The notes under the pieces: model-generated
Database searches by the model: none
What the model was told of the DNA's origin: nothing
The model's input: the letters and a program-made list of their open reading frames with translations, nothing else
Shown here: positions 1 to 8,568 of the stretch, piece by piece
How the letters are laid out: each line of letters begins with the position of its first letter
Numbering within the stretch: position 1 is the stretch's first letter
DNA from: Bradyrhizobium valentinum
GTDB lineage: Bacteria; Pseudomonadota; Alphaproteobacteria; Rhizobiales; Xanthobacteraceae
Direction: 5' to 3'
DNA length: 33,885 nucleotides
Assembly (NCBI RefSeq): GCF_001440405.1
Contig: NZ_LLXX01000048.1
Location: forward strand, 4,063-37,947
Made by a program: the position numbers and the translations under genes

Positions 1-833
1 GCAGCCCCGAACAACTCGAGCAATGGCTGACGGACATCGATATCAGGTTGAACGCTCATGCGGATGCCAGCGGTAAACAGTCAGCGCCGGTCTGCGCCAA
101 TCTGATCGTGCATCGCTCCAATGCGCGGCTGGAGCAGGATCTTGAGGTGCTGCTGCGGCACCGGCCGGAGATGGTGATCACTTCGGTCGGTTCGCCCGCG
201 CCGGTGATCGGGCCGCTGCATGATGCCGGCGCGCTGGTGTTTGCCGATGTCGCCTCGCTTCGCCATGCCGAGCGCGCCTGCGCCGCGGGCGCGGACGGAC
301 TGGTGCTGCTGACGGCCGGCGCAGGCGGCCAGACCGGTTGGCTCAACCCCTTCGTATTCGTGCGCGCGGTGCGCGCTTTCTTCGATGGGCCGCTGGTGCT
401 GGCGGGCGGCATCACCGACGGCTACGCCTTGCGCGCGGCCGAGGCGCTCGGCTGCGATCTCGCCTATATGGGAACCAAGTTCATCGCCACCCGCGAGAGC
501 ATGGCGGATATCAGATACAAGGAACTGCTGGTTGCGAGCACCGCCGACGACGTGCTGCTGACGTCAGCATTCACGGGTTTGCAGACCAACATGTTGCGGC
601 CATCGATCGAGGCCGCGGGCCTCGATCCGGATAATTTGCCGCTGCGCGGCGCGATCGATATCGGCAAGGATATCGACATCGGCGTCCGCGAAAGCCGCCC
701 CAAGCGCTGGAAGGATATCTGGAGCGCAGGCCATTCCGTCTCGGGCGTGACGGACGTGATGTCTGTCGACGAGTTGGTTGCGCGCACGCTTGCGGAATAT
801 CGTGCGGCCGCCACGCGCGTACAGCCTGGCTAG
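1..833 (+). CDS. Nitronate monooxygenase (2-nitropropane dioxygenase family), 5' end missing
   Basis: The frame is open from the first bases of the window, so the true start lies upstream and only the C-terminal ~277 residues are present. The family are FMN enzymes with a TIM-barrel fold that oxidise alkyl nitronates to carbonyl compounds and nitrite. Visible family features are the VITSVGSPAPVI strand, the GADGLVLLTAGAGGQTG loop, and the FMN phosphate-binding segment LAGGITDGYALRAAEALG followed by AYMGTKFIATRES. The C-terminal part (TGLQTNMLRPS and the KDIWSAGHSV region) is typical of the longer bacterial members. An internal TTG at 48 is an artefact start because coding similarity continues upstream. 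The next gene lies 225 bp away and looks independently transcribed. The family is clear, but the substrate is not determined by sequence. Confidence 0.88.
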   Translation, partial: SPEQLEQWLTDIDIRLNAHADASGKQSAPVCANLIVHRSNARLEQDLEVLLRHRPEMVITSVGSPAPVIGPLHDAGALVFADVASLRHAERACAAGADGLVLLTAGAGGQTGWLNPFVFVRAVRAFFDGPLVLAGGITDGYALRAAEALGCDLAYMGTKFIATRESMADIRYKELLVASTADDVLLTSAFTGLQTNMLRPSIEAAGLDPDNLPLRGAIDIGKDIDIGVRESRPKRWKDIWSAGHSVSGVTDVMSVDELVARTLAEYRAAATRVQPG

Positions 834-1058
834 GGCGTCACGCCACGCTTCTTTCATCCTGCGCCGGTTTGAGAAAGTTCCCGGCGATTGAGCGGTGCAG
901 TATCGCTGTGTTGCGGCAAATGCCAAGAGAATACCGCTGCAGTGGCAAACTTCCGACACAAGATGACGGCGAAAACAGGCAATCCGACATGACGCATGCG
1001 CGAAGGCGAGGCCGCTCCCGGTTTTGCCGTCGGGCGCACTTTATTCAACGAGGCTCTC

Positions 1059-3395
1059 GTGTCGCACAGGTTCCTCCCCTCGATCCTGCTGGCCTTCGTC
1101 CTGTGTGCGTTCCCGGCTGTCGCGCAGCAAGGCGCCGCACCGGCTGCCCCTGCCGCCGGCAACGCCGAGGTCCTGACATCAGATCAGGCGAAGCGGGCGC
1201 TCGATACGCTCTCCGACGACAAGAAGCGCGCGCAGGTCATCGAGACCCTGCGTGCGATCGCCAATGCCTCGCCGCAACCGCAGGCCGGAGCGGGTGAGCC
1301 GAAATCCGCGATACCGCTCACGGCGGACAGCCTTGGCGCACAGCTCCTGCTCACGGTGTCCGAGCAGGTCGGCGAGATCTCGCGCGAGGTCGCCGACATC
1401 GCGCGGACACTGACGCATTTTCGGGCGTTCTATTACTGGTTCGTGCGGACCACCAACGATCCGTCCGCCTATCATCAGTTGCTCGATATCGCGTGGAAGC
1501 TGGCGTTGGTGTTCATCTGCGCCTTCGCTGCCGAATGGCTGGTCTTCCGCCTCATCAAACGGCCGGTATTCCTCCTGGAAGCGCGGCTTCCGCAGATGGC
1601 GCAGGCCCCGGTGCAGACGCTGGCCGTCGCCGATCCGCCATCGTCTGTAGCGGATGTTGCCGCGGCGCCCGCGCAGCATCGGCGGCGGCTCAGCCTGGCG
1701 CGCACCTGGCAGTCGCTGGTCAGGCTGCCCTTCGTCCTCGGACGCCTCGTGCTTGAATTGCTCCCGGTGCTCGTCTTCATCGGGATCGCCACGATGTTGC
1801 TCGGCACCGGGATCGGCGATCTCTCAACCACCCGGCTTGTGATCCTCGCGGTCGTCAATGCTTATGCGCTGTCGCGCGCGCTGATCTGCGTCGTGCGGGC
1901 GCTGGCCGGCCCTTTCGGCCTGTTTCGCGTTCGTGCGGAGACCGCCGCCTATATCGAGATATGGGCACGGCGCATTGTAACGGTCGCCGTGTCGGGCATC
2001 GCCTTCGCCAACGTGGCGCTGCTTCTCGGCCTGCATCGCGCCGGCTACGCTGCGGTGCTTCGCCTAGTGATGCTGGTCGTGCATCTCTTTGTCGTTGTCG
2101 TCATCCTGCAGTGCCGCCGGCAGGTCGCCGACGCCATTCGCGCGCCGGCCGGCCGCGACGGCGCCGCGGCCAGGATACGCAATCGCGTCGCCGGCCTCTG
2201 GCATTATCTTGCGATCGCACTCGACCTCGCATTGTGGGCGGTGTGGGCGCTGAACATCCGCAACGGCTACTCGCTGCTGCTGCAATATTTCGTCGGCACC
2301 GTCGCGGTCGTGCTGATCGTGCGCCTCGCCACCATCCTGGTGTTAAGCCTGATCGACCGCGGCTTTCGCATCAGTCCGGACCTGTTGCGCCGCTTCCCGG
2401 GCCTGGAGACCCGCGCCAACCGCTATCTGCCGCTGCTCCGCAACATCGTCTCGACCGTGATTTCCTTCATCGGCTTCGTTGCACTGCTGGAGGTCTGGGG
2501 AATCAACGCCATCGTCTGGTTCTATGGCGGCCAGATCGGCAGCCGGTTGCTGTCGGCGGTGGTGACTGTCGGCATTGCCGCGCTGGCGGCGGCGGCGATC
2601 TGGGAAGTCAGTAACGCTCTCCTGGATCGCAAGATCACGGCGCTGTCGCGTGACGGCCACTACGTGCGCGCGGCGCGGCTGCGTACCTTTCAGCCGATGC
2701 TGCGAACGGCGCTGCTGTGCGTGATCGTCGCTGTCGTCGGCTTGACCGCGCTGAGCGAAATCGGCGTCAACGTCGCGCCGTTGCTCGCCGGCGCCGGCAT
2801 CGTCGGCATCGCCATCGGCTTTGGCTCGCAGAAACTGGTGCAGGACCTCATCACCGGGCTGTTTCTGCTGCTCGAAAATACCGTCCAGGTCGGCGACAAC
2901 GTCACGCTGTCAGGCCTGTCGGGGACGGTGGAAAACGTATCGATTCGCACCCTTCGTCTGCGCTCCGGCGACGGCTCGGTGCACATCGTGCCGTTCAGCG
3001 CGGTGACGACGATCACCAATTCAAGCCGTGGCGCCGGCAATGCGGCCGTCAGCGTCAACGTGTCCTACAAGGAGGACACTGATCGCGCCGGTCAGATCCT
3101 TCAGGACATCGTCGCCGAGATGCGCCGCGACGCGGAATTCCAGCATCTGATCCGCGGCGATCTCGAACTGTGGGGCGTCGACAAGGTGGACGGCTCGATG
3201 GCCTCGATCGTCGGCCAGATTCGCTGTACGGATGCCGGCCGCTGGCCGGTGCAGCGGGAATTCAACCGCCGCATGAAGCGGCGATTCCAGGAGTGCGGCG
3301 TGGAAATAGCGCCTACCGCTCAAACCATTCTCATGCAGGTTCCAGCGCCGGCGGACGTGGCCGCGAATGCAAAGCCGAAGCGGGCGGCCGGCTAG
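1059..3395 (+). CDS. Mechanosensitive ion channel, MscS superfamily, large multi-TM form
   Basis: Inner-membrane channel expected to open under membrane tension during hypo-osmotic shock. The chosen GTG start at 1059 follows an ACGAGG ribosome site and opens directly into a signal peptide (about residues 1-24, ending AVAQQ). An ATG at 996 would add 21 non-signal-like residues. A periplasmic helical region follows, then about ten hydrophobic segments. The MscS core is at the C-terminal third: a Gly/Ala-rich pore helix (LLAGAGIVGIAIGFGSQ), the LVQDLITGLFLLLENTVQVGD turn split around the membrane interface, the beta domain (VENVSIRTLRLR, then VHIVPFSAV) and a cytoplasmic alpha/beta domain. At 778 residues it resembles the YbiO-type large MscS proteins more than small MscS. 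It stands alone and ends 22 bp from a convergent gene. Confidence 0.9.
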   Translation: MSHRFLPSILLAFVLCAFPAVAQQGAAPAAPAAGNAEVLTSDQAKRALDTLSDDKKRAQVIETLRAIANASPQPQAGAGEPKSAIPLTADSLGAQLLLTVSEQVGEISREVADIARTLTHFRAFYYWFVRTTNDPSAYHQLLDIAWKLALVFICAFAAEWLVFRLIKRPVFLLEARLPQMAQAPVQTLAVADPPSSVADVAAAPAQHRRRLSLARTWQSLVRLPFVLGRLVLELLPVLVFIGIATMLLGTGIGDLSTTRLVILAVVNAYALSRALICVVRALAGPFGLFRVRAETAAYIEIWARRIVTVAVSGIAFANVALLLGLHRAGYAAVLRLVMLVVHLFVVVVILQCRRQVADAIRAPAGRDGAAARIRNRVAGLWHYLAIALDLALWAVWALNIRNGYSLLLQYFVGTVAVVLIVRLATILVLSLIDRGFRISPDLLRRFPGLETRANRYLPLLRNIVSTVISFIGFVALLEVWGINAIVWFYGGQIGSRLLSAVVTVGIAALAAAAIWEVSNALLDRKITALSRDGHYVRAARLRTFQPMLRTALLCVIVAVVGLTALSEIGVNVAPLLAGAGIVGIAIGFGSQKLVQDLITGLFLLLENTVQVGDNVTLSGLSGTVENVSIRTLRLRSGDGSVHIVPFSAVTTITNSSRGAGNAAVSVNVSYKEDTDRAGQILQDIVAEMRRDAEFQHLIRGDLELWGVDKVDGSMASIVGQIRCTDAGRWPVQREFNRRMKRRFQECGVEIAPTAQTILMQVPAPADVAANAKPKRAAG

Positions 3396-3416
3396 TTCGC
3401 CGCGATACCGCGCGTC

Positions 3417-4874
3417 CTAGCGGACGATGCGTCCCAGGATGTGCGCGGCCTGATCGATCTCCTTTTCATTCCATGCCGCGAAGCCGAGAAACAGGCCGTG
3501 CTCACCCGTCCTGTGATACAGCATGCTCGACAGCGGGCGGCTGACGACGCCTGCTTCGAGCAGCCGCGCTGACAGTTGCCGGTCGTTCGCCGGCCCGCTG
3601 CATCGCGCCAGCAATTGCATTCCGCCGGCCGGGGCTTCGACGCTGAGACGGTCGCCGGCCTCTGCGGCCAGCGCCCGCAGCATGCGGTCGCGGCGGCCTT
3701 TATAGAGACGCGTCATTCTTCTGATGTGGCTGAGATAGGCGCCTGAACTGATGAACTCGGCCAGCGCTTCCTGCATCGCGACCTGCGTCAACATGCCGAT
3801 CTGACGCTGCGCCAGTTCGAAGGTCTCGACGAGTGCTTCGGGCACGACGACATAGCCGATACGGATGTCCGCATAGGTCGATTTCGAGAAGGTGCCGAGA
3901 TAGAAAATGCGTGGCGACGGCGCGAGCCCCTGCAGCGCGGCAACAGGGCGCGCTTCGTAGTGGAATTCGCCGTCATAGTCGTCCTCGATGATGCAGGCGC
4001 CTGCTGCGTCGGCGTAGCGGAGAAGCTCAAGGCGGCGGCCGATCGGCATCAGCCGTCCCGTCGGGTACTGGTGCGACGGGGTAACGAAGATCAGGCCAGG
4101 GGCGTGCTTGCGGGAGCCGACCGTCATGCCTTGCGCGTCGAGCGGAATGGCGGAGACGATGGCGCCGGCGGTCCGCAGCGCGACATGGGCGCCGCCATAG
4201 CCGGGGCTTTCGATCCAGGCGTGATCGCCCCGCTCGAGCAGCGCACTCGCGACCAGCGTCAGGCCGGCCTGGGCGGTCGGCACGATCAGGATCTGGGCCG
4301 GCGTGGCCTTGATCCCGCGATGAACCGCCAGATGCTGCAACAGCGCCTGCTGCAGCGACGGATGGTTGATGGATCTGTCCCGCCGCGACAATGCGTTGCG
4401 CGCTGCGCGCCGCAGGCAGCGGCTCCAGAGGTCATGCGGAAATTCCCGCTCATCCGCCAGCCCCGGCTGAAACGGCCGCGGGCGCCCGGCATGGACAGGC
4501 GGCCAGTTCATTTGTGGCAGGCCGCGCGCCCAGGATGACAGTTTCAAACGGCCGGCCGCCGCGCGGTTGCCCTGCAATGGCGGCTTGCCACCGTCCAGCG
4601 ACAGGCCTTTCGCCACCGCCGGACGACGGCCGGCCGACAGGCTCAGATAGCCTTCCGCGGCCAATTGCTCGATCGCAAACGACACGGTGTTGCGCGACAC
4701 GTCGAGCGATTGCGCCAGATGCCGGCTCGACGGCAACCGCTGGCCGGGTTCGAGGCGTCCGCCCGTGATCAGCCCTCGCAACTGGTCGGTGAGCTGGCGC
4801 GTCAGCGTCTCGCCGCCGTCACGCGACAGATGGAGCATCCCGGGCAGCAGCTCGTCCATAACTGGCTCTGTCAT
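3417..4874 (-). CDS. MocR/PdxR-type transcriptional regulator (GntR HTH fused to aminotransferase fold)
   Basis: N-terminal GntR winged helix (about residues 22-85, with RLPSSRHLAQSLDVSRNTV) followed by a fold-type-I aminotransferase domain that binds PLP as effector rather than for catalysis. Aminotransferase landmarks are visible: SHQYPTG in place of the NPTG loop, IIEDDYDGEFHYE, and the PLP-lysine segment YLGTFSKSTYADIRIGY. The ATG at 4874 (MTEPVMDELL) is preferred. A longer form starting at 4922 would read through the operator-like inverted repeat, and an ATG at 4859 is also possible. The gene is divergent from an EamA exporter with operator-like repeats in between (4861-4907). That arrangement suggests control of the exporter and itself in response to a PLP adduct or amino compound. 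The ligand is unknown. Confidence 0.9.
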   Translation of the reverse strand: MTEPVMDELLPGMLHLSRDGGETLTRQLTDQLRGLITGGRLEPGQRLPSSRHLAQSLDVSRNTVSFAIEQLAAEGYLSLSAGRRPAVAKGLSLDGGKPPLQGNRAAAGRLKLSSWARGLPQMNWPPVHAGRPRPFQPGLADEREFPHDLWSRCLRRAARNALSRRDRSINHPSLQQALLQHLAVHRGIKATPAQILIVPTAQAGLTLVASALLERGDHAWIESPGYGGAHVALRTAGAIVSAIPLDAQGMTVGSRKHAPGLIFVTPSHQYPTGRLMPIGRRLELLRYADAAGACIIEDDYDGEFHYEARPVAALQGLAPSPRIFYLGTFSKSTYADIRIGYVVVPEALVETFELAQRQIGMLTQVAMQEALAEFISSGAYLSHIRRMTRLYKGRRDRMLRALAAEAGDRLSVEAPAGGMQLLARCSGPANDRQLSARLLEAGVVSRPLSSMLYHRTGEHGLFLGFAAWNEKEIDQAAHILGRIVR

Positions 4875-4907
4875 TTTGCCAAGACTGGTTCTTTTGTTAG
4901 AGCCAGT
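4861..4907. promoter_or_regulatory. Probable MocR operator: inverted repeat plus third half-site
   Basis: ACTGGTTCT (4884-4892) and AGAGCCAGT (4899-4907) form a 9-bp inverted repeat with one T/C difference and a 6-bp spacer. A third exact half-site ACTGGCTCT lies at 4861-4869, 23 bp from the first. It sits between the divergent regulator and EamA genes. A palindrome plus a direct repeat of the same half-site fits known MocR/PdxR binding geometry. The proximal half-site overlaps the first codons of the regulator if translation starts at 4874. Confidence 0.65.
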
Positions 4908-4944
4908 TGAAAGGCTAGGCAAGGCGGATCGGGATCATGACGGG

Positions 4945-5877
4945 ATGTGTTCAATGGCGGATCGGCTTTCAACCCGCAACGCGGCGGTGCTGCTCGCCAC
5001 GGTCGTGCTGGCGTGGGGGACGAACTGGCCGGTGACGAAGATGATCGTGCACGACATGCCCCCGCTATGGGCGACGGCGCTGCGCTGCATGATCGCCGCC
5101 GCCACGCTCGCGCCGCTGTTGTGGGCGCAGGGGCAATTCATCATTCCAAGGCGCGGCGATCTGCCGGTCGTCTTCTGCACCTCGATCCTGCATCTGGTGG
5201 CGTTTTCGGCGCTGGTCGCGGCCGGACTGCAATTCGTGCCGGCGGGCAGGGCGATCGTGCTCGGCTACACCACGCCGCTATGGGTTGCGATCGGCGCCGC
5301 GATGTTCCTGTCGGAGCCCATCACGCGGCAGCGCGCCGTCGGTATCGGCTGCGGTTTGGCGGGCCTTGCGGTCATCTTCAATCCACAGACGCTGAACTGG
5401 GGTGACCGCAACGCGCTGTTCGGCAGCGGCCTGATTCTGCTCGCAGCATTCTGCTGGGCCGGCAACATCGTTTATGTCCGGGCGCACAAATGGATCTCGA
5501 CGCCCTTCCAGCTCGTGTTCTGGCAGGTATTGCTGGCGGCCGCGCTGCTCTCGACCATTGCCTGGATCACGGAAGGCGCGCCGCGCATCGTGTGGACCAA
5601 CCGTCTCGCCGCCCTGCTGCTCTATAGCGGGATCGTCTGCACAGCGTTCGCCAACTGGGCGATGACGATGGTGAACCGGAGCCTGCCCGCCGTCACCACC
5701 TCGCTGTGGCTGCTGGCGACGCCGCTGCTCGGCATCATCAGCGCAACCGTGATGTTGAACGAGCCGCTCGAGCCGTCGCTGTTTCTGGCGATGACATTGA
5801 TCATCGGCGGCATCGCGCTTGGCACCGTCACGGGCGGATGGCGGCAATGGACGGTGCGCGTCAAGCCAGCGCCCTAG
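4945..5877 (+). CDS. EamA/DMT-family transporter (probable metabolite exporter)
   Basis: About 310 residues with ten hydrophobic segments arranged as two EamA repeats, typical of drug/metabolite transporters of the inner membrane (RhaT/YdcZ-like exporters). The first repeat opens LLATVVLAWGTNWPVTKMI, and the second contains LFGSGLILLAAFCWAGNIVYVRAHK. ATG 4945 and ATG 4954 are both possible starts; GACGGG at 4940-4944 suits 4954 and GGGA at 4931-4934 suits 4945. The reading frame is open further upstream but that stretch is antisense to the regulator and is not coding. Its divergent MocR-type partner suggests export of an amino-acid or amine compound. Its stop codon overlaps the stop of the convergent gene in a shared CTAG at 5874-5877. 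Confidence 0.88.
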   Translation: MCSMADRLSTRNAAVLLATVVLAWGTNWPVTKMIVHDMPPLWATALRCMIAAATLAPLLWAQGQFIIPRRGDLPVVFCTSILHLVAFSALVAAGLQFVPAGRAIVLGYTTPLWVAIGAAMFLSEPITRQRAVGIGCGLAGLAVIFNPQTLNWGDRNALFGSGLILLAAFCWAGNIVYVRAHKWISTPFQLVFWQVLLAAALLSTIAWITEGAPRIVWTNRLAALLLYSGIVCTAFANWAMTMVNRSLPAVTTSLWLLATPLLGIISATVMLNEPLEPSLFLAMTLIIGGIALGTVTGGWRQWTVRVKPAP

Positions 5878-6521
5878 TTCGCCACGAAATACCAATCCTT
5901 GTCGTAGCGGACGAGCCGGCTCGGCGGCTTGTCCTCGAACTCGAAGAATTTTTTGGGATCGCCGCCCGGCGGCACGTGCAGGAAGCCGGTGAAATAGTGC
6001 TTCAGGCCGCGCGAGGTCAAGAACAGAACATAGGTGCCTTCGTCGGTCGGATCGACGATGATGTCGTTGCCGCCTGCGGAAACGTTGGGCTCGCGGTCGC
6101 CGAGCGCGATCAGGTTTTCGTTGTGGCTGACGTTCGGCTTGAGTTCGCCGGACTCCACCCGCGCCACGATCCGTTCGCGATTCTGCCGGTGCCAGTGGAA
6201 ATTCTGCTGCAGGGCAATCTCGTGCAGAGGGGCATAGACGAGGACGGCGAGCGCCAGGGCGCAGACCAGGAAGGGAAGAGCGAATTTCAGGCCGCCGTTC
6301 CGGATGCGAAGCAGCAGCGTCGCCGACCATAGGGCGCAGCCGCAGAACAACAGTGCCACCAGCGGAACGATTGCGAGCAGGACGAAGCCGGAAGGCCAGT
6401 CCGCCATCGACAGTTCGAAGGTCGCGACCGACAGCGTGACCGCCGAAACCAGCGTCGCCGCCGCCAGCGCGGCGCGGGCCGACGGCCCGGCCGTCGTCGT
6501 CGCTGGTGTCGATCCCCCCAT
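5874..6521 (-). CDS. Hypothetical membrane protein with three N-terminal TM segments
   Basis: I do not recognise a named family. The 215 residues show three hydrophobic segments in the first ~105 residues (AALAAATLVSAVTLSVATF, GFVLLAIVPLVALLFCGCAL, FALPFLVCALALAVLVYA) and then a ~105-residue soluble C-terminal domain with a charged, Asp/Glu-rich character. The C-terminus, ending LVRYDKDWYFVAN, could form a small beta domain. The topology leaves the soluble domain on the periplasmic side if the N-terminus is cytoplasmic. The gene is divergent from the small 6668 gene, with a CtrA-type box between them, and converges on the EamA gene with overlapping stop codons. The ribosome site is weak and the start is taken from the ORF limit. 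Confidence 0.75.
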   Translation of the reverse strand: MGGSTPATTTAGPSARAALAAATLVSAVTLSVATFELSMADWPSGFVLLAIVPLVALLFCGCALWSATLLLRIRNGGLKFALPFLVCALALAVLVYAPLHEIALQQNFHWHRQNRERIVARVESGELKPNVSHNENLIALGDREPNVSAGGNDIIVDPTDEGTYVLFLTSRGLKHYFTGFLHVPPGGDPKKFFEFEDKPPSRLVRYDKDWYFVAN

Positions 6522-6575
6522 GGCCCGCTGTTCCGCTCCGCCGTTTGCCTGGTTCCGGGCTTGCCCTGCCGAGGC

Positions 6576-6591
6576 TTAACGCGCCGTTAAC
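6576..6591. promoter_or_regulatory. CtrA-type binding box
   Basis: TTAA-N7-TTAAC is present exactly (TTAA at 6576-6579, TTAAC at 6587-6591) and continues as TTAACCAT, the strong form of the alphaproteobacterial CtrA half-site. It is also a palindrome, TTAACG/CGTTAA around CGC. It lies between the divergent genes at 6521 (minus) and 6668 (plus), 55 bp and 77 bp from their starts. A cell-cycle or polarity link for one or both genes is an inference. Confidence 0.6.
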
Positions 6592-6667
6592 CATATCAGC
6601 CCCAACAATAACCCCAGAGGATGGTCCGCCGCCACGGCCGGACGGACGGCAAACCGAGGGGCATGAA

Positions 6668-6913
6668 ATGGATCTGGACCGCTATTTTGGCAAAACCCCA
6701 GCGACCCTCGAGGAGATCAGACGGCGGGTGATGTTTGCGCTCGATCGGCATCCGTTGTGCCGCGGTATCGAATTCGACGTCGTCAGCATGCCCCGCAACC
6801 GCAAGAGCAACTGGACCGTCACTCTGCAGGCGGTCGCCCCCGACGCCGTGTGGGAGGCGTCCGATATCGTGGCCGATATCCAGGAGGCCTACGAATTGGC
6901 CGCGGCGGCCTGA
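6668..6913 (+). CDS. Small conserved-type hypothetical protein (81 aa)
   Basis: ATG 6668 follows a GAGGGG ribosome site at 6656-6661. The frame is open upstream of this, but the CtrA-type box and non-coding-like sequence there argue for the short form. The protein is soluble with no signal peptide: an N-terminal helical part (TLEEIRRRVMFALDRHP), a central stretch resembling a beta hairpin (GIEFDVVSMPRNRKSNWTV) and a C-terminal helix. No family was recognised. A CtrA-type box 77 bp upstream of the start suggests cell-cycle-linked expression. Confidence 0.72.
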   Translation: MDLDRYFGKTPATLEEIRRRVMFALDRHPLCRGIEFDVVSMPRNRKSNWTVTLQAVAPDAVWEASDIVADIQEAYELAAAA

Positions 6914-7042
6914 TTCCGATTTGTTTCGGGACGATTTCCCCAGCTTTTCGATCGCGTTACGGCTGCGATCGGCATCGTATAGCCTCATTTGTCATCCAGT
7001 TTTCGGCAAAAGGGCTAAACGTCGGCGGGAATGGAGACCTTT

Positions 7043-7717
7043 TTGACCAAAACGATGACGATCGTCGCACTGATCTGCTTTCTCGTGGTCGGCGCCGCCG
7101 CCACCGCGATTCTCGGCCGCGACAGCGTACCTGCGGCGCAGCCCCAACTGGCCTCGGCCCCTGCTGCTGCCGTCCAGACGCCGGTGTCGAACAAGGAAAG
7201 CAAGAAGGACCGGCTAGCCGTCGTGAGCTACGCGGCTGCAGCCTACGAACCGCCGCAGACCACCGCTGCGCTAAGCGAGCCGTTGCGCCAGGCCTATGCC
7301 TCGACCGCCCCTGTCGATATCGGGCTGCCGAAGGAGGTTGCGCCGCCTGCCGCGGCACAGGCCGCCCCGCAAGCGAAGCCCAAGGCGGTCGCCAAGCCCC
7401 AGCCGCAGAAAAACTACGCGCTGCTCAGCGACGTCCAGATCGCAGGAATCAAGGACCGCCTGAAACTGTCTGCGTCGCAGGAGTCCTACTGGCCGCCGGT
7501 GGAAACCGCGCTGCGCGCCGTCGCCCGCAAGATTCACGCGGGCCGGCAAGCCAACCCGAATGCGACCGGCGTGCCGATCGATCCCGAATCCGCGGAAGTG
7601 CAGCAGTTGAAATCAGCGGCGATGCCGCTGCTGTTCCAGTTGCGTGAGGACCAAAAGAGCGAAGTCCGCACGCTCGCGCGCATCATCGGCCTGGAAAAAG
7701 TCGCGGCGATGATCTGA
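7043..7717 (+). CDS. Secreted or membrane-anchored hypothetical protein, possible Spy/LTXXQ-like C-terminus
   Basis: An N-terminal hydrophobic segment (MTIVALICFLVVGAAATAIL) acts as a signal peptide or anchor. It is followed by ~100 residues of Ala/Pro/Gln/Lys-rich linker and an alpha-helical C-terminal domain (from about LLSDVQIAGIKDRLKLSASQESYW to the end). The pattern of that domain recalls the periplasmic Spy/CpxP LTXXQ domains that are abundant in Bradyrhizobium; this is a weak resemblance. The TTG at 7043 has GGAGA five bases upstream. An ATG at 7031 would add four residues but has almost no spacing from its GGGA. The gene is probably monocistronic. Confidence 0.75.
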   Translation: MTKTMTIVALICFLVVGAAATAILGRDSVPAAQPQLASAPAAAVQTPVSNKESKKDRLAVVSYAAAAYEPPQTTAALSEPLRQAYASTAPVDIGLPKEVAPPAAAQAAPQAKPKAVAKPQPQKNYALLSDVQIAGIKDRLKLSASQESYWPPVETALRAVARKIHAGRQANPNATGVPIDPESAEVQQLKSAAMPLLFQLREDQKSEVRTLARIIGLEKVAAMI

Positions 7718-7775
7718 GCTCTCGAGCGCTGCGATGGCAGTGCTGCCAGTTCCAGTTTCCACGCAGTGACGTGCA

Positions 7776-7800
7776 GGAACATCGGTCCAGTCCACGCGTT
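7776..7800 (+). promoter_or_regulatory. EcfG-type (general stress sigma factor) promoter
   Basis: GGAAC at 7776-7780, a 16-bp spacer, then CGTT at 7797-7800 matches the alphaproteobacterial EcfG/sigma-E-type consensus GGAAC-N16/17-CGTT exactly. The downstream ATG is 27 bp after the -10 element. An 8-bp hairpin, TCCACGCG/CGCGTGGA with a 5-nt loop at 7791-7811, overlaps the -10 region and would form in the DNA or at the transcript start. Confidence 0.6.
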
Positions 7801-7826
7801 GCCCGCGTGGATGAGGGAGCCGAATT

Positions 7827-8543
7827 ATGCGGACGTCGACCGCTTATTTTGCAGGGGTGGGAACCGTGGTCGTGGCGGTCGCCGCCGGTCTCGGCGGCGG
7901 ATATCTGGCCGCAAATATCGTCAGCCCACCTTTGCAGACGGTTTCCAAGCTGGAACGCAGAATGTCGGCTGAGCCGATACCCGTCTCGACGGCGCCGGCG
8001 GAGCCGGTGCCGTATGTCACTGCGCCGGCCGCGACTAATTTGCCTTCCGCGCCCGCACAGGAACAGCAGCAAGCACAGCCACAGCCTCAAGCCCAGCCAC
8101 AGCCACAAACAGAGGCGGCAGCGCCCGCTGCCAATGCTCCGCGTAGCGAAGAAAAGACCGCCAACAATGTAGCGGCCGTGCAACCCGCGCAGTCACAGCC
8201 GCAACCTTCAAAGCCCGCCGAACAGGCCGACGAAAAGACCATCGCGCCTCGGGAAGGCTACGCCAGGGCCAGCGATGTCGACATGAAGCGGGCGGCTGCC
8301 GAAAGGCGGCGCGCCGAACGGCGACAACAATGGACGGACAAGCGCCGATGGAAGCAGCCCCGTGAGCAGGAGGTCGATGTTATCGAGGAGAGAGTCCGCG
8401 AAGTGACCGAGCCGCGGCGGATCAGAATTCGGGAAGAAGGCGAGCCGAGGGAATTCTTCGGCGAGCCCAGGCGAAGGGACATCTTCGCCGAGCCGGTGAG
8501 AAGCGAAATGCCCCGGATCAGGCTGTTCGGTCAGGATGATTGA
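7827..8543 (+). CDS. Membrane-anchored Pro/Gln-rich hypothetical protein with charged C-terminus
   Basis: ATG 7827 follows a GAGGGAG ribosome site. The 238-residue protein has one N-terminal hydrophobic segment (about residues 8-31, Val/Ala/Gly-rich), then a Gln/Pro/Ala-rich low-complexity region (about 70-150), then a strongly charged Arg/Glu-rich tail (RRRAERRQQW, EERVREVTEPRR). This layout suggests an anchored protein with an extended periplasmic or cytoplasmic arm. No enzymatic domain is seen. It has its own EcfG-type promoter and an intrinsic terminator, so it is probably a single-gene stress-response unit. The function is unknown. Confidence 0.75.
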   Translation: MRTSTAYFAGVGTVVVAVAAGLGGGYLAANIVSPPLQTVSKLERRMSAEPIPVSTAPAEPVPYVTAPAATNLPSAPAQEQQQAQPQPQAQPQPQTEAAAPAANAPRSEEKTANNVAAVQPAQSQPQPSKPAEQADEKTIAPREGYARASDVDMKRAAAERRRAERRQQWTDKRRWKQPREQEVDVIEERVREVTEPRRIRIREEGEPREFFGEPRRRDIFAEPVRSEMPRIRLFGQDD

Positions 8544-8568
8544 TGCTTTTGCGGCGAGCGCAAATGTT

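Noticed and set aside
4687..4944. Upstream extension of the EamA frame
   Set aside because: It is antisense to the regulator and begins without a ribosome site; the protein family starts at 4945 or 4954.
5278..6594. Long minus-strand ORF over the EamA gene
   Set aside because: Arg/Gly-rich shadow in another frame of EamA and the three-TM gene.
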